Assembly (NCBI GenBank): GCA_045630285.1
Contig: JAZQSX010000061.1
Coordinates: forward strand, 124,001 to 188,000
Length of the DNA: 64,000 bases
Source of the DNA: RGIG3009 sp045630285
GTDB lineage: Bacteria > Bacillota > Clostridia > Oscillospirales > Acutalibacteraceae
Reading direction: 5' to 3'
The notes beneath the pieces were generated by a model that searched no databases, was not told the origin of the DNA, and saw only the letters and a program-made list of their open reading frames with translations. Both the position numbers and the translations under genes were made by a program. Shown here one piece after another: positions 17,032-26,130 of this stretch; within the stretch, counting starts at the first letter, position 1; the number at the start of each line of letters is the position of its first letter.

Positions 17032-18414
17032 TCAAGACGATTTTTCCTTATCACGGTATTGCTGATAAAAAACAGAAAACGCAAAGGAAAGCAGGTTGAT
17101 CAGCGTCCCGACTACACAGCCGTCGACGTCCCACGGGCGAGAGAAAACTTGATTCCAGACAAGACAGGTACCCAGTCCAAGTATCATGGAACGTAAGCAG
17201 GATTTTTTGTCGGCGGATACGCCTAATAGGGCGGCGGCGAGCGGAACCAGCATTGTCGGGCTCCAGAAGGAATAGGCGATCAGTAAAATGGAAAACACGT
17301 TGGGAACGACGAAAGCAAGAGCCATTGCGGCGATACCGGTTGCCAGGTTGACACGTCGAAGACAGTGCAGCTGTTCCCGATCGACCATATGGGGGTGACG
17401 GGGGAGGATGGTATCACACACAAGGCTGACCGTCGCGCCGTTTAAAAATCCGTCGGCGGCAGACAAGATAATGGAGGTCATGGCAGCCATCAGAATGCCA
17501 CGCAGACCGACGGGGAGAATACGCAGGATGAGATCGGGCATTACGGATGCCGCTGTGTCGAAATTCCCCAGAGTGCGTGCTACTAAGCCGATGCCGGCGG
17601 TTACCAGAAAAAAAGGCATGGAAAAGAGACCGCTGAGCATCGTTCCTCGAGCGGTTGTTTTCGGATTTTTCCCGATGAGTAAGCGTTGCATATACGGAGG
17701 TGCCAGTGCCTCGCCGCACATCATTGCAAAAAACAGCGATGCAAAGGCGAGGGGTGACATGGCGTGAAAGGGATTCAGCAATTCATCGGGTATAGCACTG
17801 CTGACCTCGTCAATGCCGCCGCCGGCAATGACGGCGATCCACAAAAGCAGTGGCATACCGATTGCCAGCAGCAAGAATTGAAGCATATCCGCAACTAAGA
17901 CAGAGGACATACCGCCGAACGTGGTGTATAGGAGAACGACGGAGCAGCCGAGCAGCATACCGATGTGGCGGGATACGCCGAGCAGTGAGTGGAACACCAA
18001 TCCGATGGATTCCATTTGTGCGCCAACAACACCGGCGCAGCATAGAAAGGAAAAGACGCCGGAAAGCCGTTGTACTGTGTCACCGTAGGCAGCGCCCATA
18101 ATACCGCCTACCGTTTTTGCCTGCGGAAATCGGGCAACACCCTTTACCAAAAAGCGACCGATGAGGATCATGCCGATGCTGAATCCAAACAGTGAAAGTG
18201 CCGTGCCGATTCCCGCTTCGTATGCAGCAGCAGCGTTTCCTGAGGAATATCCACCACCGACAAACGAAGCTGAGAGCGTGGCAAACATCATCCAGGTGCC
18301 GCATTGTTTGTCAGATGCAAGAAAATCCGAGGCATTTTTCACCTGCCGACCGCCGTGTAACCCGACCGCTACCAAAACGGTAAGGTATCCGAACACAACC
18401 AGTTGATCTATCAT
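17032..18414 (-). CDS. Sodium:solute symporter family transporter
   Basis: The 460-residue integral membrane protein has about 12-13 hydrophobic segments and the layout of the SSS family. These carriers couple uptake of sugars, amino acids, nucleosides or organic acids to sodium. A GAGGAGGAA site lies before the ATG. As first gene of the operon with two metal hydrolases, it probably imports their substrate. The solute cannot be read from the sequence. Confidence 0.87.
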   Translation of the reverse strand: MIDQLVVFGYLTVLVAVGLHGGRQVKNASDFLASDKQCGTWMMFATLSASFVGGGYSSGNAAAAYEAGIGTALSLFGFSIGMILIGRFLVKGVARFPQAKTVGGIMGAAYGDTVQRLSGVFSFLCCAGVVGAQMESIGLVFHSLLGVSRHIGMLLGCSVVLLYTTFGGMSSVLVADMLQFLLLAIGMPLLLWIAVIAGGGIDEVSSAIPDELLNPFHAMSPLAFASLFFAMMCGEALAPPYMQRLLIGKNPKTTARGTMLSGLFSMPFFLVTAGIGLVARTLGNFDTAASVMPDLILRILPVGLRGILMAAMTSIILSAADGFLNGATVSLVCDTILPRHPHMVDREQLHCLRRVNLATGIAAMALAFVVPNVFSILLIAYSFWSPTMLVPLAAALLGVSADKKSCLRSMILGLGTCLVWNQVFSRPWDVDGCVVGTLINLLSFAFSVFYQQYRDKEKSS

Positions 18415-18465
18415 ATCCGATTCCTCCTCGGAACAGTGTATGTGGCGGTCGCATTCTCACAGAAC

Positions 18466-18495
18466 AAAAGCGCAGACGGATTCCGTCTGCGCTTT
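18466..18495 (-). terminator. Terminator after the Nudix gene
   Basis: A 13-bp stem (18467-18495) with a T-rich tail on the minus strand, just past the Nudix stop and ahead of the symporter operon. Confidence 0.7.
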
Positions 18496-18510
18496 GAGCG
18501 GCGTTTTTTC

Positions 18511-19050
18511 TTATTGACGAAGTAATTGTGCGGTTTTCAGAACGGCAATTTGCGTTTTGGCGTCGGTGAGCTCACCATTCATTACCATGTCCACGGCTTT
18601 TTTTAACGGAATGCGGATTACCTCGACAAACTCATCCTCATCCGGTTGTGCTTCTCCGAAGGACAGCTCCTCGGCAAGGTAGAGGTAGATCACCTCGTCG
18701 CAGAAGCCGGGGGAGGGATATACGCACCCCAACGAGCGGTACTGCTTGGCAGTGGCACCGGTTTCTTCCAGCAGCTCACGCTTGCCGCATTCCAAAGGAT
18801 CCTCGCCATTGCGATCACGCTTTCCGGCAGGAAGCTCCAACAGTATTTCACCGTACGGATAGCGGAACTGGCGAACAAACAGCAGGTCCCCTTCGGCGGT
18901 CAACGGCGCCACGCAAACGCCGCCCGGGTGCTCCACCACTTCACGGTCAGCAACAGCACCGTTAGGGAGCTCGGCAGTATCGGTACGCAGATTGATGATT
19001 CGGCCGTTGAATTGGTAGGTTTTTGTGAGCGTTTTTTCTTCTAAGTTCAT
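18511..19050 (-). CDS. Nudix hydrolase, ADP-ribose pyrophosphatase type
   Basis: The 179-residue protein contains a canonical Nudix box (G-x5-E-x7-REL-x-EETG) near residue 76-98. The surrounding layout is that of ADP-ribose pyrophosphatases, which split ADP-ribose to AMP and ribose 5-phosphate. Length fits this subfamily. It is divergent from the M14 peptidase gene, so the 45-bp gap holds both start regions. Confidence 0.9.
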   Translation of the reverse strand: MNLEEKTLTKTYQFNGRIINLRTDTAELPNGAVADREVVEHPGGVCVAPLTAEGDLLFVRQFRYPYGEILLELPAGKRDRNGEDPLECGKRELLEETGATAKQYRSLGCVYPSPGFCDEVIYLYLAEELSFGEAQPDEDEFVEVIRIPLKKAVDMVMNGELTDAKTQIAVLKTAQLLRQ

Positions 19051-19095
19051 AAGAGGACCTCCCGTTTCATAAGGTGAAGTATAGGGGTGAGCGGT

Positions 19096-19998
19096 ATGGG
19101 GTATGTAACAGCGGTTCAGACGACGGATTACGGTGCCGTTTGTGGGTTGATCGGTGCGTTGACCGCCAAATACCCGTTCCTATACGCAGCACCTATCGGA
19201 CGCAGCGTGCTGGGACGTGATATCCGAGGCGTGATGTTGGGAAGCGGCAGGCACCGTGTGTTAATGGCTGCGGCTTTTCACGGACAAGAGTGGCTGACGT
19301 CGCTGATCTGTTTGCGCTTGTGTGAGGAGATTTGCAGTTCGTATGCGGCGTGCCGCTCGCTGGAGGGCTGGAATATTCGGCGTGCCATGCTGGGGCGCAG
19401 TATGGTTTTTGTACCGATGGTGAATCCCGACGGCATTGAGATCGCTCTGCATGGATCGCAGTCGGCAAAACAGAACAGTCGGGCCGTACACGAAGCTGGT
19501 GGAGACATACCGGGACGTTGGCAGGCAAACGCCAACGGCGTGGATATCAATCATAATTTTAACGCAGGTTGGCAAGAATTGCAACAGGCAGAACGTGAAA
19601 AGGGGATCGTGGGGTTTTCGGCACGGCAGTGGGGTGGAAAATTTCCTGAAAGTGAACCGGAAACGCAGGCGTTGGTCGGCCTTTGTGAGCGTGCCTCGTT
19701 CCGTCACGTGGTGGCTTTGCACAGTCAGGGAGAGGAGATATACTGGCAATACGGAGAGCATACTCCGTCGGATTCGGAGCTGATGGCAAAGGCGATGGCG
19801 ACGGTTTCCGGATACCGTGTTGCGGAGCCGAAGGGCTTGGCCTCACATGGGGGATTTAAGGATTGGTTTATTGAAACGTACCACCGTCCGGGGTTTACGA
19901 TTGAGCTGGGAAAAGGTGTAAACCCATTGCCGCTCGATGATTTTGAAAATATCTACCAAAAGGCACGGGAAATGTTGCTTATATCGCTGTTTCTGTAA
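19096..19998 (+). CDS. M14 family zinc carboxypeptidase
   Basis: A protein of about 300 residues from the zinc carboxypeptidase family. The ligands are visible: His and Glu in HGQEW, and the second His in ALHSQGEEIYW. NPDG and the NANGVDINHNF segment mark the substrate pocket, and the catalytic Glu is in FTIELG. It resembles gamma-D-glutamyl-diamino acid peptidases acting on cell-wall peptides. No signal peptide is seen, so a cytoplasmic role in muropeptide recycling is plausible. ATG at 19096 has a GGTGA site 5 bp away; GTG at 19087 is an alternative with AGGTGA 9 bp upstream. Confidence 0.87.
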   Translation: MGYVTAVQTTDYGAVCGLIGALTAKYPFLYAAPIGRSVLGRDIRGVMLGSGRHRVLMAAAFHGQEWLTSLICLRLCEEICSSYAACRSLEGWNIRRAMLGRSMVFVPMVNPDGIEIALHGSQSAKQNSRAVHEAGGDIPGRWQANANGVDINHNFNAGWQELQQAEREKGIVGFSARQWGGKFPESEPETQALVGLCERASFRHVVALHSQGEEIYWQYGEHTPSDSELMAKAMATVSGYRVAEPKGLASHGGFKDWFIETYHRPGFTIELGKGVNPLPLDDFENIYQKAREMLLISLFL

Positions 19999-20008
19999 GA
20001 ATTTACTC

Positions 20009-20037
20009 TTGTATTCGCAGATAAGATGTTGTATAAT
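20009..20037 (+). promoter_or_regulatory. Promoter of the NusG-II/rnf gene block
   Basis: TTGTAT (20009-20014) and TATAAT (20032-20037) with 17 bp between them, about 50 bp before the NusG-II gene. All following genes to rnfB are closely spaced, so this may drive the whole Rnf operon. Confidence 0.72.
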
Positions 20038-20086
20038 GAATAGCGATAACAAAACCTACACGATAGCACTGAGACGAGGGAGAACG

Positions 20087-20464
20087 ATGAGACCGGCATG
20101 GTTGCGACGTGGAGATGTTGTGATTATTGGCGCTATCCTTGCGATAGTGCTGTTTTCTGGCATCATCATATGGTTTAATCGTGCGCCGGCTACCCGGGTC
20201 TCAATTCAGTACCCGGATGGTTCAACGGCGCTTTTTTCGATTAACGAGAATCGCACGGTGGCGATTGAGGGCGATCAAGGGATATACCTGGTCGTTGAGA
20301 TCGCCGATCGGCGTGTGCGTGTCAAACACAGTGAGTGTCCGGATCAGGTGTGTGTCCACAGTGGGTGGCTATCCGAGAGCGGACAAGCAGCTGCGTGTGT
20401 TCCGGCAGGTGTTTGCGTGCAGGTCGTCGGCGGCGAAAGTCAGATTGATGGGGTGACGGCATGA
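20087..20464 (+). CDS. NusG domain II-containing membrane protein
   Basis: The 125-residue product has one N-terminal membrane helix (about residues 10-28) and an exported NusG-II-type domain with two conserved cysteine motifs (ECPDQVC and AACVPAG). Such proteins commonly precede Gx-transporter, Rnf and ApbE genes in Clostridia; a role in redox or flavin handling outside the membrane is guessed. The GAGGGAG site supports the ATG at 20087. It overlaps the next gene by 4 bp (ATGA). Confidence 0.82.
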   Translation: MRPAWLRRGDVVIIGAILAIVLFSGIIIWFNRAPATRVSIQYPDGSTALFSINENRTVAIEGDQGIYLVVEIADRRVRVKHSECPDQVCVHSGWLSESGQAAACVPAGVCVQVVGGESQIDGVTA

Positions 20465-20958
20465 AGAAACATTCCGTCTACCGTCTGACGGTTACCGCGG
20501 TTCTGGCAGCGCTGGCGTTGGCTCTTTCCTTTTTGGAAGGCTTGCTTCCGCCGTTGCCGATACCGGGTGCACGTTTTGGATTGGCCAATTTAGTGGTGAT
20601 GTATGCACTGGCGGAGCTATCCTTGCCGTGTGCGGCAGGAATCACGGCGGTAAAAACGCTGTTTGCTTTGCTGCGAGGTGCCGTTGCCTGTTTTATGAGT
20701 GCTGCAGGAGGTGCTGCAGCTTTGATCGCCATGTATCTGGTGTGGCGTACCTGCCGTTCCCGTGTCAGCTTCGTTGGAGTAGGCGTATTGGGAGCGACTG
20801 CGCACAATATCGGTCAATTAGCTGTGTCTCTGGTTCTGCTGGGGCCTGCCATGTGGTATTATGCGCCGCTGCTGTTGCTGATGGCGATCCCGACCGGTAC
20901 GATTACCGGCTTGGTTTTGAACGCAACCTACCCGTATCTTCGACAATTTTCTCGATAA
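20461..20958 (+). CDS. Gx transporter family (heptaprenyl diphosphate synthase component I-like) membrane protein
   Basis: The 165-residue protein has about five hydrophobic segments. The family is annotated both as Gx transporter and as heptaprenyl diphosphate synthase component I; the biochemical function is unsettled. A conserved PGARFGLANL segment near residue 37 is characteristic. It is coupled to the NusG-II gene and lies 24 bp before rnfC, so cotranscription with Rnf is likely. Confidence 0.85.
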   Translation: MKKHSVYRLTVTAVLAALALALSFLEGLLPPLPIPGARFGLANLVVMYALAELSLPCAAGITAVKTLFALLRGAVACFMSAAGGAAALIAMYLVWRTCRSRVSFVGVGVLGATAHNIGQLAVSLVLLGPAMWYYAPLLLLMAIPTGTITGLVLNATYPYLRQFSR

Positions 20959-20982
20959 ATTTTCTTTGAAAGGTGTGATCCC

Positions 20983-22305
20983 ATGTCTTTTTTGTCTCAC
21001 ATTCGGAGACCGCACGGCGGCGTACATCCTCCGCATCATAAGGAAGCGGCGGAAATCGAAAGCATCACGATGCCGTTGCCTGAAAAGATCATTTTGCCGA
21101 TGTCACAGCACATCGGTGCTCCTTGTACTCCCATAGTGAAGGTGGGGGATACGGTGGATGTCGGTCAGATCGTTGCCGACAGCGATGCGCTGGTTTCTGC
21201 GCCGATCCATAGCAGCATCTCCGGTACAGTAACCGGAATGAAAGATGTGCTGCTTCCCGGCGGACGAAAATCTCAGGCGTTGGTAATTACTTCGGACGGC
21301 GAGCGGCGCCCGCACAGCAGCATGAAGCCTCAGGAGCCCAAGACGTTTGAGGAATTTATCGAGGCGGTTCGGGCTTCCGGTATGGTGGGTCTCGGCGGTG
21401 CGGGCTTCCCGACACACGTAAAGCTGAATCCCAAAAACCGTGATCAGATCGACACGATCATCATCAATGCGGCAGAGTGTGAGCCGTATATTGTTACCGA
21501 CTACCGTGAATGTATGGAAAACTCGTGGGACATCATTTCCGGTATTCGTACGGTCATGGCCTTCCTTGGTGCTTCTCGTGCGATTATCGGTATTGAAAGC
21601 AATAAACCGGCAGCGATCGCCGTACTGTCGCACATGGCGGCGACTATCAACGATCCTCGCCGTTCGATCACCGTAAAAGCGCTACGCACTCGATATCCGC
21701 AAGGTGCGGAAAAGGTGCTCATTGCAGAATGCACCGGCCGCATCGTTCCTGCTGGGGGACTGCCTGCCGATGTCGGTTGTATCGTAATGAACGTGACCTC
21801 GGTGGCAAAGCTGCGCCGTTATCTTAAAACGGGCACGCCTCTGATTCGTAAGCGCTTGACGGTGGCGGGCTCGGCGGTGGAAAAGCCGATGAACCTTCGT
21901 ACGTGGATCGGCACACCGGTTCAGGATGTGCTGAACTTTGTCGGCTTGAAAAAGCCGGTGCGCAAATTGTTGTACGGTGGCCCGATGATGGGTTTGGCAC
22001 TGATGGATCCCGATCTGCCGGTGCTGAAGCAAAACAACGCAATCGTTGCTCTGGCTGAGGAGGATGTCCAGGAGATCCCCGCCAGCACGTGCATTCGTTG
22101 CGGTCGCTGTGTGGATGCTTGTCCGATGAGCCTGATGCCGACCTCCATTACCAAAGCCTATATGGCGAAGGACACCGAGGCGTTGCGGCGCTTGTCGACG
22201 TTGACTTGTATGGAATGCGGCTGCTGCAGCTTTTCCTGCCCGGCGCATCGCCCGATTTTGCAAACCATTCGTATGGCAAAAGACATTTTGCGCACTGCCA
22301 AATAA
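20983..22305 (+). CDS. rnfC: Rnf electron transport complex subunit C
   Basis: RnfC is the peripheral NADH-side subunit of the ion-translocating ferredoxin:NAD+ oxidoreductase. The 440 residues include an N-terminal biotinyl-lipoyl-like region and a glycine-rich flavin/NADH part (GLGGAGFPTH near residue 132). Two [4Fe-4S] motifs near the end (CIRCGRCVDACP and CMECGCCSFSCP) are complete. It is the first of six contiguous rnf genes in the order C-D-G-E-A-B. Confidence 0.96.
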   Translation: MSFLSHIRRPHGGVHPPHHKEAAEIESITMPLPEKIILPMSQHIGAPCTPIVKVGDTVDVGQIVADSDALVSAPIHSSISGTVTGMKDVLLPGGRKSQALVITSDGERRPHSSMKPQEPKTFEEFIEAVRASGMVGLGGAGFPTHVKLNPKNRDQIDTIIINAAECEPYIVTDYRECMENSWDIISGIRTVMAFLGASRAIIGIESNKPAAIAVLSHMAATINDPRRSITVKALRTRYPQGAEKVLIAECTGRIVPAGGLPADVGCIVMNVTSVAKLRRYLKTGTPLIRKRLTVAGSAVEKPMNLRTWIGTPVQDVLNFVGLKKPVRKLLYGGPMMGLALMDPDLPVLKQNNAIVALAEEDVQEIPASTCIRCGRCVDACPMSLMPTSITKAYMAKDTEALRRLSTLTCMECGCCSFSCPAHRPILQTIRMAKDILRTAK

Positions 22306-22324
22306 CCGGAAAGGAAGGGAAGAT

Positions 22325-23296
22325 ATGGAACATACATTACTCGTTTCTTCGTCGCCGCACGTTCATTGCGGGATGAACACCCGTGACATCATGCGTGACG
22401 TGATCATCGCCCTGACCCCGGCGTTGGCGGCTTCGATCTGGCTGTTTGGTCTTCGTGCCTTGGCAGTGGAGCTGGTCTGCGTGGCTTCGGCTTTGGCGGC
22501 AGAATATTTGAGCCGCCGTGTAATGAAGCGTCCGCAAACGGTGGGGGATCTCTCCGCCGTGGTTACCGGTCTGCTGCTTGCGTTCAATCTGCCGGCAACG
22601 ATCCCGCTGTGGCAGGCGGCGTTCGGCAGCGTGGTAGCCATTGTGGTGGCGAAGCAGATGTTCGGTGGCTTGGGTCAGAACTTTGTTAATCCCGCTTTGG
22701 TCGGTCGCATTGTGCTTATGGGCAGCTTTACTGCGGAAATGGGCAACTGGGTCGATCCGTTCCAGTGGCTGGCGGATCCGATTGGACATCTCGGCACAGT
22801 GGACGCTGTGACCTCTGCAACCCCGCTGGCACAGATGGCAGAGGGGGTTACGGATATTGATGCCGTTCCGCTTCTGTTTGGCATCCGTGGCGGCTCTCTC
22901 GGCGAGACCTGCGTTATTGCGTTGATCTTGGGTGGCTTGTATCTGGTGATCCGTCGTGTGATCAGCCCGATGATTCCCGTCGTTTATATCGGTACCGTGT
23001 TCGTGATGACCTGGCTTTTGGGCGCCGACCCGGTGACGCACATTTTGTCCGGCGGTCTGATGCTGGGTGCGATCTTTATGGCAACCGATTATGCAACCTG
23101 CCCGATCAACCGCTCCGGCAAATTGGTATACGCCATTGGCTGCGGCTTGCTCACCGTTTTGATCCGCTTGTACGGTTCACTGCCGGACGGTGTGTCGTTT
23201 GCTATCGTGATTATGAATATTCTTACGCCGCTTATTGAGCGTACGGTGCGTCCTCGTCCTTTCGGTAATAAGCGAGGAAAGGCGGTGGCGAAATGA
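22325..23296 (+). CDS. rnfD: Rnf complex subunit D
   Basis: This 323-residue integral membrane subunit of Rnf is related to NqrB. It has about eight to ten hydrophobic segments and a VDAVTSATPLA segment (near residue 160) that matches the covalent FMN attachment motif of RnfD. The threonine there would be flavinylated by ApbE, encoded at 61.5 kb. It overlaps rnfG by 4 bp. Confidence 0.95.
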   Translation: MEHTLLVSSSPHVHCGMNTRDIMRDVIIALTPALAASIWLFGLRALAVELVCVASALAAEYLSRRVMKRPQTVGDLSAVVTGLLLAFNLPATIPLWQAAFGSVVAIVVAKQMFGGLGQNFVNPALVGRIVLMGSFTAEMGNWVDPFQWLADPIGHLGTVDAVTSATPLAQMAEGVTDIDAVPLLFGIRGGSLGETCVIALILGGLYLVIRRVISPMIPVVYIGTVFVMTWLLGADPVTHILSGGLMLGAIFMATDYATCPINRSGKLVYAIGCGLLTVLIRLYGSLPDGVSFAIVIMNILTPLIERTVRPRPFGNKRGKAVAK

Positions 23297-23856
23297 AGAA
23301 GTCGTTTCGTGAAATCTTGATTTCGTCATTGGCTCTGATGATCATCGCCGGTGTTGTCACTGCCGCTTTGGCGGGAACGAACGCCCTTACCAAGGATACG
23401 ATCGATAAGCTGACGGAGGAAAAGGCAAACAAAGCCCGAAATGAAGTGATTGAAGCCCAAGCGTTTGACGAGGCAAAAATCACAGTAGCGGGCGAGCAGG
23501 TTGTGTATCACATTGCCAGGGCGGAGAAAGACGGCCCGATCGTCGGATATGTGTTTACGACGACAGCGGTTGGTAAGAGCTCCGGTTTGGTCGTGATGAC
23601 CGGTATTTCCGTTGACGGTAAGATCACCGGCGTGAAAATCACTGAGAATAACGAGACTGCCGGTTACGTGGAAAAGATCGAGGAAGGCGGTCTCCTGAAA
23701 AAGCTGGAGGCGTGGGACGCTGATACACCGCTCGTCCTGAAAGAGAATGTTGATGCGGTATCTCAGGCGACGAAAACGTCGAAGGGTATTTGTGATGCGG
23801 TGAATCAGGCAATGGCTTTGTACAAACAGGTGAAGGGAGGCGCTGCAGATGAATAA
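23293..23856 (+). CDS. rnfG: Rnf complex subunit G (FMN-binding)
   Basis: RnfG is anchored by one N-terminal helix and carries a covalently bound FMN. The 187-residue protein has an FMN-binding domain ending in DAVSQATKTSKG, which fits the ApbE target consensus. It overlaps rnfD by 4 bp and rnfE by 8 bp, giving tight coupling. Confidence 0.94.
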   Translation: MKKSFREILISSLALMIIAGVVTAALAGTNALTKDTIDKLTEEKANKARNEVIEAQAFDEAKITVAGEQVVYHIARAEKDGPIVGYVFTTTAVGKSSGLVVMTGISVDGKITGVKITENNETAGYVEKIEEGGLLKKLEAWDADTPLVLKENVDAVSQATKTSKGICDAVNQAMALYKQVKGGAADE

Positions 23857-24541
23857 GCGATACTTCAACACCTTCTCTAAGGGCCTTCTGCGTGAAAACC
23901 CCGTGTTTCGCCTGGTATTAGGTACGTGCCCGACCTTGGCAATTACTACGGCGGCGATCAACGGCCTGGGTATGGGTGCAGCAGCGACTTTCGTGCTTGT
24001 CTGCTCCAACATCGCCATTTCGTTGCTCCGTAAGCTGATTCCCGGCAAAGTGCGCTTGCCCTCCTATATCGTGGTAATCGCCGGCTTTACCACCATCGTG
24101 CAGATGCTTGTCAAAGCGTATTTGCCGGCTATCGATGAGGCGCTTGGCATCTATTTACCGCTGATCGTGGTGAATTGCATCATTCTCGGCCGTGCGGAGG
24201 CGTTTGCCGGTAAAAACAGCGTTGGTCTGTCGGCGCTGGACGGTTTGGGAATGGGTGTTGGTTTTACCGCTGCGTTGATCATTATGGGCGGTATTCGTGA
24301 ATTCCTCGGAAACGGAACGATCTTTGGTTGGCCGGAGGGCGGCTTGCTGCCGCCGATTGCGATCTTCGTTCTGCCTGCCGGCGGTTTCTTCGTGTTTGGT
24401 ATGCTGATTTGGCTCGCCAACCGTTTGTCCCTCCGCTTGGAGCAGAACGAGACCCGTCGTGAGCTGGCGGCGACAACGTCGTGTGCAGCCTGTCCGATGG
24501 CCGGTTCCTGTCATGGAAAGGAGGCGTCGGAGAATGAATAA
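23849..24541 (+). CDS. rnfE: Rnf complex subunit E
   Basis: The 230-residue, six-helix membrane subunit is homologous to RnfA and NqrD/E. The KNSVGLSALDGLGMGVGFT segment is typical. The cytoplasmic C-terminal tail has an unusual CAACPMAGSC cysteine cluster, which might bind metal or simply be lineage-specific. The end overlaps rnfA by 8 bp. Confidence 0.94.
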   Translation: MNKRYFNTFSKGLLRENPVFRLVLGTCPTLAITTAAINGLGMGAAATFVLVCSNIAISLLRKLIPGKVRLPSYIVVIAGFTTIVQMLVKAYLPAIDEALGIYLPLIVVNCIILGRAEAFAGKNSVGLSALDGLGMGVGFTAALIIMGGIREFLGNGTIFGWPEGGLLPPIAIFVLPAGGFFVFGMLIWLANRLSLRLEQNETRRELAATTSCAACPMAGSCHGKEASENE

Positions 24542-25115
24542 TCTGTTTGCGATTTTGATTGGCGGTTTGCTGGTCAATAACTTCGTGTTGTCGCAGTTCT
24601 TGGGTATTTGTCCGTTCCTCGGCGTTTCTAAAAAGCTGAACTCTGCAGTGGGTATGTCAGTTGCCGTCATCTTCGTTATGGTATTGTCAACGGCGGCGAC
24701 GTATCCGATCTACCACGGCCTGCTTGTGCCGAATAAACTAGAGTATCTGCAGACGATCGTTTTTATTCTCATTATTGCTGCTTTGGTGCAGTTGGTTGAG
24801 ATCGTATTGCGTCGGTATATCCCGCCGCTGTATCAGTCGCTGGGTATTTACCTGCCACTTATCACCACGAACTGTGCTGTGCTGGGTGTGACGATCCTGA
24901 ACATCGATAGCAACTATACCTTTATCGAATCGATCGTGAATGCCCTCGGTGCCGGTTTGGGCTTCTTGCTGGCTATGGTGATGTTTGCCGGCGTGCGTGA
25001 ACGCTTGGAAAGTGCGGAGATTCCTGAAACGCTCAAAGGGCTTCCTATTACGTTGGTGGCAGCCTCAATCGTTTCGGTGTCATTCCTGGGATTCCAAGGT
25101 CTGTTCGGACTGTAA
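24534..25115 (+). CDS. rnfA: Rnf complex subunit A
   Basis: The 193-residue, six-helix membrane subunit has the conserved NNFVLSQFLGICPFLG start and LPLITTNCAVLG segment shared with RnfE/NqrE. The paired cysteines in these motifs are thought to hold an intramembrane [2Fe-2S] centre. The ATG at 24534 follows AGGAGG by 9 bp, inside the end of rnfE. Confidence 0.95.
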   Translation: MNNLFAILIGGLLVNNFVLSQFLGICPFLGVSKKLNSAVGMSVAVIFVMVLSTAATYPIYHGLLVPNKLEYLQTIVFILIIAALVQLVEIVLRRYIPPLYQSLGIYLPLITTNCAVLGVTILNIDSNYTFIESIVNALGAGLGFLLAMVMFAGVRERLESAEIPETLKGLPITLVAASIVSVSFLGFQGLFGL

Positions 25116-25133
25116 GCAAAGGAGGTAGAACCC

Positions 25134-25952
25134 ATGAATCCTATTTTGTTAGCGGTGTTGCTGGTTGGCGGTCTGGGTTTGGTCGCCGGCTTGATTCTGG
25201 CGATCGCCTCCATTCTGATGGCAGTGCCGAAGGATGAAAAGGTAGAAGCCTTGCGTGATCTGCTTCCCGGTGCCAACTGCGGTGCGTGCGGTTATTCCGG
25301 ATGCGACGGCTATGCCGACGCTATGGCGAACAAAGGGGAGAAGGTCGGTCTGTGCTCCCCCGGTGGTGTGGCGGTTGCAGAGGCAACGGCACGCCTGCTG
25401 GGTGTGGATAACGTCGCTGTGGCACACAAGACGGCTATGGTACGTTGCGGTGGCTGTGAGGAATTTACGGCCCGCAAGCTGGATTATCACGGTATTCCGT
25501 CGTGCCGCGCTGCGGCGCAGTTCTACGGTGGCAATTGGTTATGTAATTCCGGATGCCTTGGCTATGGCGATTGTGTGTCGGTGTGTGAGTACGAAGCTGT
25601 CAGTGTTAAGGACGGCTTGGCACGTGTGGATCCGACGGTGTGTCGTGGCTGTTCGATGTGCGTGAGCGCCTGCCCGAAGGGCTTGATTGCGATGTATGAC
25701 AGTCACGTGCTTGGCGTTGTGCGTTGCTCCAGTCACGATAAAGGCGCGGCGACCCGTGCGGCGTGTAAAGTGGGTTGTATCGGATGCGGTAAGTGCGTCA
25801 AGGTGTGTGAATACGGTGCCGTTACGGTAACGGATAACCTAGCGTCGATCGATCCTGAAAAGTGCGTTGGCTGCGGTCAGTGCGCTGAAAATTGCCCTGT
25901 GCATTGCATCACGATTACGATGCCGGTGAGCGCAGAAGAGGTTTGTCGGTAA
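25134..25952 (+). CDS. rnfB: Rnf complex subunit B (polyferredoxin)
   Basis: The 272-residue protein has one N-terminal membrane helix. Next comes the RnfB-specific four-cysteine domain (GANCGACGYSGCDGYADA). Ferredoxin-type cluster motifs follow, including CRGCSMCVSACP, CIGCGKCVKVCE and CVGCGQCAENCP. It accepts electrons from reduced ferredoxin. An AAAGGAGG site precedes the ATG. It is the last gene of the operon and is followed by a terminator. Confidence 0.95.
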   Translation: MNPILLAVLLVGGLGLVAGLILAIASILMAVPKDEKVEALRDLLPGANCGACGYSGCDGYADAMANKGEKVGLCSPGGVAVAEATARLLGVDNVAVAHKTAMVRCGGCEEFTARKLDYHGIPSCRAAAQFYGGNWLCNSGCLGYGDCVSVCEYEAVSVKDGLARVDPTVCRGCSMCVSACPKGLIAMYDSHVLGVVRCSSHDKGAATRAACKVGCIGCGKCVKVCEYGAVTVTDNLASIDPEKCVGCGQCAENCPVHCITITMPVSAEEVCR

Positions 25953-25977
25953 TTTCTTAAAAGAAATTGTTTTTTTC
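25951..25977 (+). terminator. Terminator of the rnf operon
   Basis: An AT-rich 8-bp stem directly overlapping the rnfB stop is followed by T7. The stem is weak but well placed. Confidence 0.6.
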
Positions 25978-25989
25978 TAAAAAACAGAC

Positions 25990-26019
25990 TTGACAAACCG
26001 ATAGGACATACTATATAAT
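25990..26019 (+). promoter_or_regulatory. Promoter of the tRNA-Met/Glu/Val cluster
   Basis: Consensus TTGACA (25990-25995) and TATAAT (26014-26019) with an 18-bp spacer, about 30 bp before tRNA-Met. A GTCCCC/GGGGAC hairpin (26027-26043) lies in the leader, likely a processing signal. Confidence 0.88.
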
Positions 26020-26049
26020 AGTCAGCGTCCCCGTTGCGGGGACGTATAC

Positions 26050-26126
26050 GGCTGTATAGCTCAGTTGGCTAGAGCATGCGGTTCATACCCGCAGTGTCAT
26101 TGGTTCGAATCCAATTACAGCCACCA
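26050..26126 (+). tRNA. tRNA-Met(CAT)
   Basis: A 77-nt cloverleaf with encoded CCA. The anticodon loop is TTCATAC. The acceptor ends in a G1-C72 pair and the anticodon stem lacks three consecutive G-C pairs, so this is not the initiator. An elongator tRNA-Met is most likely; a lysidine-modified tRNA-Ile(CAT) cannot be fully excluded. Confidence 0.9.
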
Positions 26127-26130
26127 CTCC

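Noticed and set aside
26050..26126. Initiator tRNA-Met
   Set aside because: The acceptor has a paired G1-C72 and the anticodon stem lacks the three G-C pairs of bacterial initiators.
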